Of a DNA stretch of 34,934 bases, positions 7,154 through 14,868 are shown in pieces. Origin of the DNA: Coriobacteriia bacterium (GTDB lineage Bacteria > Actinomycetota > Coriobacteriia > Anaerosomatales > Anaerosomataceae); assembly GCA_030655755.1 (NCBI GenBank), contig JAUSOQ010000055.1, forward strand, positions 1 through 34,934, read 5' to 3'. The stretch's first letter is position 1. The number at the start of each line of letters is the position of its first letter. The position numbers were made by a program, and so were the translations under genes. The notes beneath the pieces were generated by a model. The model worked only from the letters and a program-made list of their open reading frames with translations, searched no databases and was not told the DNA's origin.

Positions 7154-7679
7154 CTCCTCGATGCGCTTGCCCATGGCGGCGAGCTGCGCGTCTCGCACGA
7201 AGTAGGCGCCGACGAGCTGCTGAAACGCCTCTTGCGCGTATGGCTCGTCGAAGCGAAGCGCGCGCATCCTTAACCTCGAAGCGCGAACTCCACTTGTCAT
7301 TGGGCCCCGGATACCGCTTGCCGTAGCGCATGAGGAAGCTCCGGATGCGCTGGCGTGCGATCCGCCTGTCGGACTTGACCTCCTCGCGCACCCTGATGAG
7401 GTCGCGGACGGCCTCCTCGGCACTCGTGGGCACGCGGACGGGTGTGAGCTCGCCGGCGCGGTGCAATCGTGCGAGGTTGCGCGCGTCGATGCGGTCGGTC
7501 TTCACGCGCGAGCCGCTCCTGCGGGGGATGAGCGAGGGCTCGATCACGTCGCACGCTATGTCGAGTGAGGTGACGAGCCGATGGGTGTCATAGCCCGTGG
7601 GGCCCGCCTCGTAGCAGACCCGAAGCGAGGCGGGGTCGTCGTGCTGTGTAATACCACAACACTGCCCCAAGTAGTGCAT
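7150..7679 (-). pseudogene. IS110-family transposase remnant with frameshift
   Basis: The minus strand carries KTDRIDARNLARLHRAGEL and LIRVREEVKSDRRIARQRIR. These are diagnostic of the IS110 DEDD transposase N-terminal half, in which KTDRIDA carries one of the acidic residues. The first about 60 residues (DVSK region) are missing or scrambled. Near 7272 the frame shifts, and the family continues in another frame (FDEPYAQEAFQQLVGAYFV) until about 7150. The C-terminal domain with the catalytic Ser is absent. This is a dead, internally truncated copy that seems to have landed in or next to the integrase gene. Confidence 0.82.
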
Positions 7680-7958
7680 GGCGTCCAGAGGGAGTCGTCA
7701 GGCGCAGCTGGAGTCCGTGGCCCAGACGGCCGCCCACATGAGCGGCCGGAGGAGGGCTCTCCTGCCCGTGGTCAGGCGTTGAGAACCGCGCGGTTGTAAG
7801 CGGACGCGGAGGCACCTCTTGTAAGCGGCTTGTAAGCGGAATGACCCGAAACAGGCCGAAACAGGCGCTACGGACACGGATAGGCCCTCCGGCATTGGCG
7901 CTGCTCAGAGGGCCTATCCTGTGCTCAGCCGGGCGTAGCTGGAAATGCTTGGGACCCG
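7680..7958. other. Right end of the island: short repeats and a large inverted repeat
   Basis: There is no gene. Three copies of TTGTAAGCGG lie at 7794, 7819 and 7830, the last two almost touching. A perfect 12-bp inverted repeat, GGATAGGCCCTC (7878-7889) and GAGGGCCTATCC (7908-7919), lies just inside the right att-like repeat. It could be a terminator or, with the triplicated motif, part of the recombination site (arm-type binding sites). Confidence 0.5.
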
Positions 7959-8026
7959 CTCGGTCGACGAGTCCGGTATGCCTATTTACACCTAGTTATC
8001 AGAGACAATCGGTGGCGATCGATATG
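7959..8026. repeat. 68-bp direct repeat, right end of the island (att-like)
   Basis: Partner of 150-217, with two mismatches (7979 and 8017). It still encodes the last residues and stop of the junction gene, but no upstream part of that gene precedes it. It continues into plasmid backbone. The distance between copies (7809 bp) defines the island. Confidence 0.75.
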
Positions 8027-8206
8027 CAGAACTTATCCATGAGGCGGCGGCCTCCGGCCGCCGGCGGCCACCACATCTTGTGGTCTGGGGATCGTCTGGT
8101 CGGTATACATCCGTCGCCGGTCGGTAAACGCCCTTTTCGGGTTCCTGCCCCCACGACGACTTAACAGAAGGAACATTATCACTGCTCGTATCAAGAGGGG
8201 AACTCT

Positions 8207-8296
8207 ATGCAATTCGCGTCGCGGTCTCGCTCTCAAACGCCCGCTACCGGGCGCGCAGGCGGCGGAGCTCCGCAGGGAGTGGGTGTCAGAGAGTAG
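8207..8296 (+). CDS. Possible 29-residue leader peptide
   Basis: An ATG with AGAGGGG seven bases upstream opens a 29-residue frame rich in Arg, Gly and Ser. It stops inside the first operator-like palindrome. No family is recognised. The good ribosome binding site is the only support, so it could be chance. Confidence 0.25.
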   Translation: MQFASRSRSQTPATGRAGGGAPQGVGVRE

Positions 8297-8348
8297 TATA
8301 TTTGCTACATGCGCTCGGCGGTAGTATATTTGCTACACGTGGCCACGT
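8293..8348. promoter_or_regulatory. Tandem operator-like palindromes upstream of mntA-hepT
   Basis: GTAGTATATTTGCTAC occurs at 8293-8308 and again at 8321-8336, each an imperfect palindrome with GTAG/CTAC ends, 28 bp apart. Each contains TATATT, a good -10 candidate. A perfect 12-bp palindrome, ACGTGGCCACGT, follows at 8337-8348. The downstream gene encodes an HTH domain, so autoregulation of the toxin-antitoxin operon is the likely role. Confidence 0.6.
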
Positions 8349-8377
8349 AACAGCGTCGCTTTAAGGGGGTAGGTCTG

Positions 8378-8878
8378 ATGCCGATCGACAAAACGGTCTT
8401 CGCCGAGGAGATCACCCGCATCATGAAGGACCATGACATGACGCGGTCCGAGCTCGCGCGGATAATCGGCACCGACCGCGCTACGGTCGCTCGCGTTCTG
8501 GATCCGCGCGATCCTCACGTCAGCCTTGCCACACTCTCTCGCGTGGCCGCTGCCGTTGGACGAGAGCCAGCCGTCAGCCTTGTACCCGAGCGACCCTCCG
8601 TGCTTTTAAAGCGGCACCGCACAGAGCTCAGGCGAATCGCTGCCAGCCGTGGTCTTACGAACGTGCGGGTCTTTGGTTCCGTCGCACGGGGCGATGACAC
8701 GCCGTTGAGCGATCTGGACCTTGTCGCAGACATACCGGAGGACCTGGATCTGCTCGACGTTGCTGCTGTCGCCGAGGCGATGAGTGACGTCATCGGCCGG
8801 CGGGTAGATCTTGCGGAAGGCCGGGCGCTCAAGCCCGGCGTGACCGAGAGCGTGCAGAAGGAGTCGATGTTGCTGTGA
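8378..8878 (+). CDS. mntA: MntA-type nucleotidyltransferase antitoxin with N-terminal HTH
   Basis: This 166-residue protein has two parts. Residues about 8-66 form an XRE-like helix-turn-helix (SELARIIGTDRATVARVLD). Residues about 76-166 form a minimal nucleotidyltransferase with G100-S101, ten residues, then D112-x-D114 (GSVARGDDTPLSDLDLVAD), the GSX10DXD motif of MntA. MntA antitoxins inactivate the HEPN toxin by adding AMP units to a Tyr in its RX4HXY motif. The next gene, overlapping by four bases, has that motif. The fused HTH is an addition to the minimal MntA. The ATG is preceded by AAGGGGGTAGG. The palindromes upstream are the likely HTH targets. Confidence 0.87.
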   Translation: MPIDKTVFAEEITRIMKDHDMTRSELARIIGTDRATVARVLDPRDPHVSLATLSRVAAAVGREPAVSLVPERPSVLLKRHRTELRRIAASRGLTNVRVFGSVARGDDTPLSDLDLVADIPEDLDLLDVAAVAEAMSDVIGRRVDLAEGRALKPGVTESVQKESMLL

Positions 8879-9243
8879 TGGCCCAGGACCGCACGATCGA
8901 ACAGTTCTTGTCGGATATGCACGAGACCGCTCAAGGGATTGCGGCGGAGATCGCGAAAACGGATCGGGACACTTTTCTCAATACGGTGACCGGATCATGG
9001 GCGGTCGAGCGCGGGGTTATCCAGATGGGCGAGATCGCCGTCCAGATGCGCGAGAGACATCCCGACTTCGTGGTGGCGCACCCGGCTCTCGATCCCGAGG
9101 GTATGAGGGGTGCTCGCAACATTGTTGTGCATGGCTACGCGGTTATCTCCCGTGAACGCGTTTGGTCAATGGCCATAAACCGGGCCCCAGAGGTTGGAGA
9201 GCTGGCGGGCGCCCTCCTCCGGGCTTTGGCGGCCGAGCGCTGA
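8875..9243 (+). CDS. hepT: HepT-type HEPN RNase toxin
   Basis: The 122 residues begin at GTG 8875, or ATG 8878 one codon later. The protein is all-helical in character and carries R81-N-I-V-V-H86-G-Y88, the RX4HXY motif. Arg and His form the RNase site of HEPN toxins, and the Tyr is the target of MntA AMPylation. The phrase MRGARNIVVHGY is typical of the HepT/DUF86 family. The gene overlaps mntA by four bases, so both are made together. All key residues are intact. A probable terminator follows. Confidence 0.87.
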   Translation: MMAQDRTIEQFLSDMHETAQGIAAEIAKTDRDTFLNTVTGSWAVERGVIQMGEIAVQMRERHPDFVVAHPALDPEGMRGARNIVVHGYAVISRERVWSMAINRAPEVGELAGALLRALAAER

Positions 9244-9258
9244 CCCTTCTGCGCACTG

Positions 9259-9286
9259 AAAAGCCCCCAAATCCGTCCGGGGTTTT
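9259..9286 (+). terminator. Terminator after hepT
   Basis: AAAAGCCCC and GGGGTTTT flank an 11-base loop, giving a hairpin that ends in four T residues 40 bases after the hepT stop. Confidence 0.6.
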
Positions 9287-9310
9287 GTCATGTCCGGGGT
9301 CCCGATAAAC

Positions 9311-9326
9311 GGCCTCGTGAGAGGCC
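9311..9326 (-). terminator. Hairpin at the end of the transfer operon
   Basis: GGCCTC-GTGA-GAGGCC forms a perfect 6-bp stem with a tetraloop, 33 bases past the stop of the last minus-strand transfer gene (9359). The T-run is weak, so it may act as a terminator or as a 3' RNA stabiliser. Confidence 0.45.
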
Positions 9327-9358
9327 TTCTAAGGCTCTGGAATGGGAGCGTTAGGGTC

Positions 9359-9814
9359 CTAGGTTGGGTCTTTTGTGGCCACTACCGCGCGGCGGAGCGT
9401 CGCAATCGCGCGTACCCGCTCGCCGGTGCTCCCTGCATCAAAGGCCTGCAGGAGTGCGGAAGGGTCGTTCGTGGCGAGCCCGCCGGGACGGAGTTCGGCC
9501 GCGATCGCCGCGAACGTGTCGGTGGAGAGTGCCGGGAGGGTGGCTGCGATCTCTGCGCGCCACGTTGCCGCGCGCACGTCTTCTTCGGTTCCCATCATGA
9601 TCGTCTCGAGATCGATCCCAAGCGCTTCTGCCAGTTTCGCAACGGTGCGGATGAGCGGGGTCACGCGCATACACTCGAAATCATAGACGGTTTTTTGAGC
9701 GAGCTCGGATCGGCGGGCGAGCTCGTGGAGCCCCCATCCGCGAGCTTCGCGCCCTGCTTTGGCGTTGCGCGCCAGCCGCTCGGTGCTCAATGGCGTTTTG
9801 CGTTTTGTGGTCAT
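9359..9814 (-). CDS. XRE-family helix-turn-helix regulator at the end of the transfer operon
   Basis: The 151 residues contain a classic XRE HTH at about 14-70 (ARNAKAGREARGWGLHELAR, then AQKTVYDFECMRVTPLIRT and LAEALGIDLETI). The C-terminal 75 residues are rich in Ala and Leu and may mediate dimerisation. AGGAGA precedes the ATG. It starts 13 bases after the NlpC/P60 gene and is the last gene of the minus-strand operon. That position suggests feedback control of transfer genes, but no operator was identified. Confidence 0.8.
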   Translation of the reverse strand: MTTKRKTPLSTERLARNAKAGREARGWGLHELARRSELAQKTVYDFECMRVTPLIRTVAKLAEALGIDLETIMMGTEEDVRAATWRAEIAATLPALSTDTFAAIAAELRPGGLATNDPSALLQAFDAGSTGERVRAIATLRRAVVATKDPT

Positions 9815-9827
9815 CGCTGGTCTCCTG

Positions 9828-10946
9828 TCACGATCTCGGTTCGAGGATCGGTGTTGTGCGCGGGTTCAGCACTGGAGCGGTCCGTGGCTGCCAGTCCCAT
9901 CGGCGTGCAGCCGAGAAGTCCTTACGCCGTGCGAGCTCGGCGATTCGCACCACGTCGCCTGTGTGCGGTGCGTGCACGTAGTAGCCGCCTCCTATATACA
10001 TTCCCACATGATAGACAGGAGACCCGAAGAACACGAGGTCCCCAGGCTCGAGTTGGGAGGCTGGGATAGCAGCCCCCCACCGGGCCTGATCGCGTGAGAC
10101 CCGTGGTGGGGCAAGACCGTGCTGGCGGAACGTGTAGACCATCAAGCCCGAGCAGTCGAAGGTACGCGGTCCTACCGCTCCCCACACATACGGCGCGCCG
10201 AGGTATGAAAGCGCGGTCTCGACCGGGGAACCGGGCTCGATCACGACGTCTTGTTCGGCGAGCATGGCCGCGATCTCCGGTGTCATGCCGGTGCCTGCGG
10301 CGAGGGGGTCGTATCGACCCAGCTCGTTCACGCTCGATAAAGAGGTCAGATAGAGCTCTGCGGCCTCGTCCTCACGCCCCGCGAAGAGCGCTTCGCCAGG
10401 AAGCGGGAAGGTTTTGGCGACCTCGCCCACCGGTGCGTAGAGCGCAGTCACCACGACGGTCTCTGTCGGGGTGGTGGAGATGCGTGAGGTCGTGTAGCGC
10501 ACCCGGTCAAGGACCGCTCGCTCCACTGCGTCTATGTCCGCCTGATCGAACTCCTGATCGCACTCTACGGCCGCGATCGCCACGAGGTAGCGCCAGTCCG
10601 GTGCCGAGACGCGGGTCGCGGTCAGCGTGTCGGTAGTGGCTGCGCTCTCTGCTCTGCCCGCTGCGCCCGCTTCGACCATGCGTGCGATCCGCGCGGACAG
10701 GTCGAGATAGTCGTCGATCTCTGCTTCGAGCAACGTCGAATCCGCTCCACCGAAGACAATCGAGGGCACTGCGGCCGCGAGCGCGCCCAAGAGAAGCGCG
10801 CCGACTATCGCAATCCCCGCGATCGCCCCGCCGATCTGCAACACGCATCCGGCTGCCTTCTCCGGATCTCTGGCAGCCTGGATGCCGATCGAGGCGGCGG
10901 CGCGCTTCGCGGCCGCCACCGCCAGGGCCCCGAGGGATACGGACAT
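9828..10946 (-). CDS. Membrane-anchored NlpC/P60 peptidoglycan hydrolase of the T4SS
   Basis: The 372 residues have one hydrophobic segment (about 37-64), an external spacer (70-235), and a C-terminal NlpC/P60 domain (about 240-355). Catalytic Cys265 is in TFDCSGLMVY, His313 in VYHVGMYIGG, and a third polar site near His325 in YVHAPHTG. Enzymes of this type cut peptide stems of peptidoglycan. In Gram-positive conjugation systems they open the wall for the secretion channel (VirB1/CwlT role). The start ATG immediately follows the virB4 stop codon. The catalytic residues are intact. The central region (about 75-230) probably makes contacts to the channel. Confidence 0.88.
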   Translation of the reverse strand: MSVSLGALAVAAAKRAAASIGIQAARDPEKAAGCVLQIGGAIAGIAIVGALLLGALAAAVPSIVFGGADSTLLEAEIDDYLDLSARIARMVEAGAAGRAESAATTDTLTATRVSAPDWRYLVAIAAVECDQEFDQADIDAVERAVLDRVRYTTSRISTTPTETVVVTALYAPVGEVAKTFPLPGEALFAGREDEAAELYLTSLSSVNELGRYDPLAAGTGMTPEIAAMLAEQDVVIEPGSPVETALSYLGAPYVWGAVGPRTFDCSGLMVYTFRQHGLAPPRVSRDQARWGAAIPASQLEPGDLVFFGSPVYHVGMYIGGGYYVHAPHTGDVVRIAELARRKDFSAARRWDWQPRTAPVLNPRTTPILEPRS

Positions 10947-12776
10947 CTAGCGGCCTCCCCCTCCGCCGAAGACCGCGAGCTCTTCATCAGAGACCGTCAC
11001 TCGGACCTCGGTGGAACGGGAGCCGACCTTGAGCCACGCACGGGCACGCTGCTTGGCCGCCAGTAGATCGGCTTCTCCATCGGAGAGGTCGTAGAGATCG
11101 CGGATCTCTTTGAGGTTCTTGCCGTCGGCTCCGAAGATCATCTTGAAACAACTGTCATTCATGAGGGCCTGACCCGAGCGCTTGACCTCCGGATCGAGAA
11201 AGTCCCCGGCATTGTGCGAGATCACGATGAACCCTCCGCCGTATTTACGGATCCGCTTGGAGAAGTTGCGCATGGTCTCAAGGGCCTGCGGCACGTTCGG
11301 ATCGACGAGCAGGTACGCCTCATCGACCGCGAGCAGGATCCGGCCGCCGGCCGCCTCGTGGTCAGCGCGGTTGGCCTGCACCCGCTCCCATGCGGTCGTG
11401 AGTAGGTTGAAGTACTGAGCACGGCGGGTCGCGTCGTCGGCTTCCTGGAGTTCATGGGTGTCGAGGACGATGAAGTCACTGGAGAGCTCGACATTCGTCG
11501 TCCCGTTCCAGAGCACCGCGCCTGCGCCTTCAGCGGCCGAGCGCAGGAGCGCGCGGAGCTCGGTGAGGGTCGCACGGCGGCCGGGCTCGTGCTCGGATGC
11601 AGCGGCCGCGCCGACGATCTCATAGAGGTCGTGCATCGTCGGGTAGTCCTCCGGGCCCAAGTGCGCCGGATCCGTGTCCCAGGTGATCCCACGGGCCCGG
11701 TACGCGGTCTCTAGGGCGGCCTCGAGCTCGGCCATCGCCAGACTCGACAGGTCGCGGAGAGCGAGGGCGGCGAACGTCTTAAACATCTGGATCTGCCGGG
11801 CAAGGGCAGACGACTGACCTATGTCGTCCTCGTCGCCCGAGAGTGCGTCGGAGATCTGCAAAGGGTTTATTACCGTCGCCCCGCCGCCTGCGTTCACCCA
11901 CTGCCCTCCGATCGCGCGGCACATGTCGCGATACTCGCGCTCGGGGTCGATCACGATGATCTTGGTCCCCGTCGCCCATTCGTTGAGGAGGATCTTCTTG
12001 ACGGCGGTCGACTTCCCCATCCCCGGAGCGCCCAGTACGGTCCAGTTCGCGTTTGTGCGGTCTGCCCCTCGCTTCCAGATATCGAGGATCACCACCCCGC
12101 CCATGCCGTCTCGGCCGAGAGCCAGCCCCTCCGCGTCGTTGATGCCGGAGCTCACGAATGGCAGCCCGCCCGCGAGCGTGGAGGCAGGGAGCACCTTGGC
12201 GGCGAAGTCCTCGACGGCCGGGTCAGTGTAGCCGTAGGGGCCGGTGTGCAGGACCCCGCCCTCCTGTAAGAACGCGAGCGTCCGCGCGGTGAGCTGTTGT
12301 CCGGCAAGCGCGCCTATGACCTGGTTCGTGCGGTAGTCGAGACCACTGTCATCGATCGCGTAGACCAGAATCGTCAGTGTCGCGCGGAAGACGACCTCTT
12401 TCTCGGCGTCTAGCCGCACAAGAAGTGTTTGTGCCTCGTCGAGCGCCCGCCGGGCGCGCATGGCCGAAAGCGCGTCTTTGCGGTCGGTCTCGGCAGACAC
12501 CGACCACTGGACGATCGACTTGTTCAGGTTGTCGATGAGCTCGGCCGGATTGTATGGCGCCGCATGGAGGTTGACCACGACACCGTCGAGCGAGGCAAGA
12601 CGGGAGAGCCACCCTGCCATGACCTTCGGAGGATAGCCGGTCACGGCGAGCACCGTGGCGACATATTCGCCCCACTGTAGACGGGTACGGAAGAACTCCA
12701 CCCCGGAAGGCGCGATCGATTCGATCGCGCGGCTTTTGCGCGTGACCGCGACCTCCGGGGTCTTGGTCTTAGCCAT
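10947..12776 (-). CDS. virB4: VirB4/TraE-type T4SS ATPase, C-terminal domain protein
   Basis: ATG 12776 is preferred because GAGGAGG lies seven bases upstream; the frame also allows GTG 12782, overlapping the previous stop. Counting from that GTG, the 611 residues have a Walker A GAPGMGKST (251-259), a second strand IIVIDPEREYRD (275-286), Walker B ILLAVDEAYLL (482-492) and a VISHNAGDF segment. This is the energising ATPase of type IV secretion that drives pilus assembly and substrate transfer. Normal VirB4 proteins carry an additional N-terminal domain. Here that domain seems to be encoded by the preceding gene, so the protein is split. Confidence 0.9.
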   Translation of the reverse strand: MAKTKTPEVAVTRKSRAIESIAPSGVEFFRTRLQWGEYVATVLAVTGYPPKVMAGWLSRLASLDGVVVNLHAAPYNPAELIDNLNKSIVQWSVSAETDRKDALSAMRARRALDEAQTLLVRLDAEKEVVFRATLTILVYAIDDSGLDYRTNQVIGALAGQQLTARTLAFLQEGGVLHTGPYGYTDPAVEDFAAKVLPASTLAGGLPFVSSGINDAEGLALGRDGMGGVVILDIWKRGADRTNANWTVLGAPGMGKSTAVKKILLNEWATGTKIIVIDPEREYRDMCRAIGGQWVNAGGGATVINPLQISDALSGDEDDIGQSSALARQIQMFKTFAALALRDLSSLAMAELEAALETAYRARGITWDTDPAHLGPEDYPTMHDLYEIVGAAAASEHEPGRRATLTELRALLRSAAEGAGAVLWNGTTNVELSSDFIVLDTHELQEADDATRRAQYFNLLTTAWERVQANRADHEAAGGRILLAVDEAYLLVDPNVPQALETMRNFSKRIRKYGGGFIVISHNAGDFLDPEVKRSGQALMNDSCFKMIFGADGKNLKEIRDLYDLSDGEADLLAAKQRARAWLKVGSRSTEVRVTVSDEELAVFGGGGGR

Positions 12777-12778
12777 CT

Positions 12779-13393
12779 TCACGCCTCCTCAAGCATCGGG
12801 ACCAGGGAGAGTTCGAGCGCCGCCGGCAACATCGCGGCCTGCCGGGGCATCGCGTAGAGCATTAGCGCACGATGGATCTCATCGTAGGCGCACCGCTGCG
12901 CCTCGACGCCGCCGGCCGCCAGGCGGCCGACCAGCTGTGCCGAGCGCTCGCGTAGGCGGTCGAGCGCGTGACCGTCGTTGTTCGGTGGCTCGATCACGAC
13001 GAAATAGTATTGCCGCTCTACGCATGCGCCCTCCCGGACGAGACGTGCAGCTTCACTCATCGCGGCCTTGAGCACGAGCCTTTTATGCGGGTTCGCCTCA
13101 CCGGACAGGCGATTCTCAAGACGCATCATATAGCGCTCGAGATCCACGGTGCGTGGCATGATGACGAGGGCGAAAGAGCCCCTTTCCCCATTGTAGGCCT
13201 CCTGGTAGGCGGTGATGAGACGACGACGGTCCGATTCGCCCAACAGGGCCAGATCGGCGGGTGTGACCCGCAGGAGCGCTGTTAGTGTGCCATCTGTGAG
13301 TACCACATGGTCTTCACGGATGTCCTCGACCGGCAGCCAGTCGGTCACCGAGGGGGTGACAGTCGGCGCGGCCTTCGTGGTCTTGAGTCCCAT
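12779..13393 (-). CDS. Separate N-terminal domain of VirB4 (TraC-like)
   Basis: ATG 13393 overlaps the PrgI stop by one base; the frame extends upstream without use. The 204 residues carry DWLPVEDIREDHVVLTDGTL and then LLRVTPADLALLGESDRRR. This is the opening of VirB4/TraC proteins (a short beta-rich N-terminal domain with a WxPVxDI start), followed by a helical part (ANPHKRLVLKAAMSEAARL). There is no Walker motif. It lies directly before the ATPase-domain gene with a coupled start. I infer that the two halves rejoin as one machine part. A sequencing frameshift is unlikely because both genes have their own start signals. Confidence 0.72.
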   Translation of the reverse strand: MGLKTTKAAPTVTPSVTDWLPVEDIREDHVVLTDGTLTALLRVTPADLALLGESDRRRLITAYQEAYNGERGSFALVIMPRTVDLERYMMRLENRLSGEANPHKRLVLKAAMSEAARLVREGACVERQYYFVVIEPPNNDGHALDRLRERSAQLVGRLAAGGVEAQRCAYDEIHRALMLYAMPRQAAMLPAALELSLVPMLEEA

Positions 13394-13695
13394 CAGATCT
13401 CCCGACTCTTGTAGTGGTAACGCTTCGGGCGTGCCGAGAATGCGCGCATCCGGCGCGCGAACTCTAAGATCGACGTGCCGCTCTGCTTGGTCACGACGAT
13501 CCATACCGCGAAGAGTATGAAGGCCGCCGTGCCGAACGCCGCAGGGATCCCGGCGAGCGGCAACAGTATCGCGAGCGCGACAAAGGCGACGGCGGCGGCC
13601 ACATAGATGTAGGGGCGTTCGCGGATCCCGATGCCGGGCAGAAGCTCGCGGCCGGAGGCCTCACGACCAGGGATGATATAGGCGTCTTGTTCCAT
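13393..13695 (-). CDS. PrgI-family (VirB3-like) membrane protein
   Basis: The 100 residues have an ATG preceded by GGAGAG. A short N-terminal stretch ends in IRERPYIYV. Two hydrophobic segments (about 30-47 and 49-69) and a basic tail (RRMRAFSARPKRYHYKS) follow. This is the layout of PrgI/VirB3 channel components, which sit directly before VirB4 in Gram-positive conjugation operons, as here. Confidence 0.78.
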   Translation of the reverse strand: MEQDAYIIPGREASGRELLPGIGIRERPYIYVAAAVAFVALAILLPLAGIPAAFGTAAFILFAVWIVVTKQSGTSILEFARRMRAFSARPKRYHYKSREI

Positions 13696-13705
13696 AGCTT
13701 CTCTC

Positions 13706-13945
13706 CTACCAGATCGTCGTATAACCGTAGTAATGGGCGACAGCCATGACGAGGCCGCTTATCGCCGTCAGGACCGCGGCGGCCCCGAGAGTGCGCATGA
13801 GACGTCGTTTGAGCATCGGCGTGTCGGCCCCATCGGTATCAGCCAGCACCGCCGCCGCCGTGAAGAGCGCACGGAGGACGAGTGCGCCGATCGCGAGGCT
13901 TGAGACGGCTACCGCCATTGTGTTCAGGAGTCGCACGGCCTCCAT
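13706..13945 (-). CDS. Small two-pass membrane protein of the T4SS
   Basis: The 79 residues have two hydrophobic segments (about 8-35 and 52-72) around a short charged loop with DTDGADTPMLKRR. The gene lies one base after the VirB6-like stop and ten before PrgI, in the middle of the T4SS operon. Size and position fit a minor channel or pilin-like component, but no named family is recognised. Confidence 0.65.
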   Translation of the reverse strand: MEAVRLLNTMAVAVSSLAIGALVLRALFTAAAVLADTDGADTPMLKRRLMRTLGAAAVLTAISGLVMAVAHYYGYTTIW

Positions 13946-13946
13946 G

Positions 13947-14861
13947 TCAGCGGCCTCTCACAGCGCCGGAGACTGCGGTGGAAAGTACGTTGACGGTCGC
14001 AGACCCGGCTCCGGTCGCTTGGCCCTGGTGCATGATGCTTGTGAAGAACTTCGGCGCTTTGATCGTCACCGCGAGCATGGCGAGCTCGAGGATGATGAGA
14101 CCGATCGGCCGGAATGCGGTCGGCCATGAGGCCGGAGCCACCTCAAGGAAACCTTGGTTGAAGACGAACCATAAAGAGAGCCTGAGCATGAAGACCTGCA
14201 ACACCTGAGTGAAGGTCAGCAGTAGGACGTTTCGGACCCATGCGTTCCACATGCTCCGGTCAGGACTCGCGTAGTTCACGGCGAAGAGCGGGCCTGCGAT
14301 GCACATCAGAGCCAGCTCGATCGAGCGCTTCGCGATCTGAAAGACGACAACGCCCATCATGGTGATAATCACCAGCATGACCAACCCGCCCCACAGGCGC
14401 TGGTCTATAAGCGCAGTGGGGGCGCCACCGACGGCCGGTAATAGACCGGTGACGATGTAGTTTTGAGCATTGGTCACCGCAGCCGCGTCGATCGTGACGG
14501 TTAGGTCGATACCGAGTAGATCGCTGTTCATGGCGGTGCCTATCGCGATCGCTTGGCGCACCAGGATCGGCACGACCCATACCGCCGCCGCCGCACTCAC
14601 TCCACGCAGGGTGAACGTCGAGAGCGGTAGCTCTTCTTCGGTGCCAATCCCGTACATCATGACGCCCCGGTAGAGCAGGACCAATATGAGGGCGGCTGTC
14701 GCGAAGACCTGCACGTATGTCGTGGCACGGGTGATGGGTTCCCATGACAGCAAGCTCGTCGTGAAATCGGCGATCGCGGTGAGGATGGGCGTGAAGATCT
14801 CGACGTACTTGTTCGCAAGATCGGCGAGGAACGTGAGCGCCCATTCGGTGATGACGTTCAT
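13947..14861 (-). CDS. VirB6/TrbL-like polytopic channel protein
   Basis: The 304 residues have about six hydrophobic segments (near 30-45, 52-66, 88-106, 157-178, 186-200 and 243-263) and a Gly/Ala-rich C-terminus. Features include ANKYVEIFTPI at the start and SPDRSMWNAWVRNVLLL near residue 203. This is the pattern of TrbL/VirB6 inner channel proteins of Gram-positive T4SS. It lies between the pilin-like gene and PrgI in the expected gene order. Confidence 0.78.
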   Translation of the reverse strand: MNVITEWALTFLADLANKYVEIFTPILTAIADFTTSLLSWEPITRATTYVQVFATAALILVLLYRGVMMYGIGTEEELPLSTFTLRGVSAAAAVWVVPILVRQAIAIGTAMNSDLLGIDLTVTIDAAAVTNAQNYIVTGLLPAVGGAPTALIDQRLWGGLVMLVIITMMGVVVFQIAKRSIELALMCIAGPLFAVNYASPDRSMWNAWVRNVLLLTFTQVLQVFMLRLSLWFVFNQGFLEVAPASWPTAFRPIGLIILELAMLAVTIKAPKFFTSIMHQGQATGAGSATVNVLSTAVSGAVRGR

Positions 14862-14868
14862 CAGTCGC

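Noticed and set aside
6991-7330. Plus-strand frames after the toxin gene considered as an intact gene
   Set aside because: Only the piece at 7019-7153 resembles a recombinase. The rest is antisense to the IS110 remnant, so it is listed as a pseudogene.
8293-8336. Two copies of a 16-bp repeat considered as a minimal CRISPR
   Set aside because: Only two copies with a 12-base gap, palindromic, and placed in a promoter; no cas genes are present.
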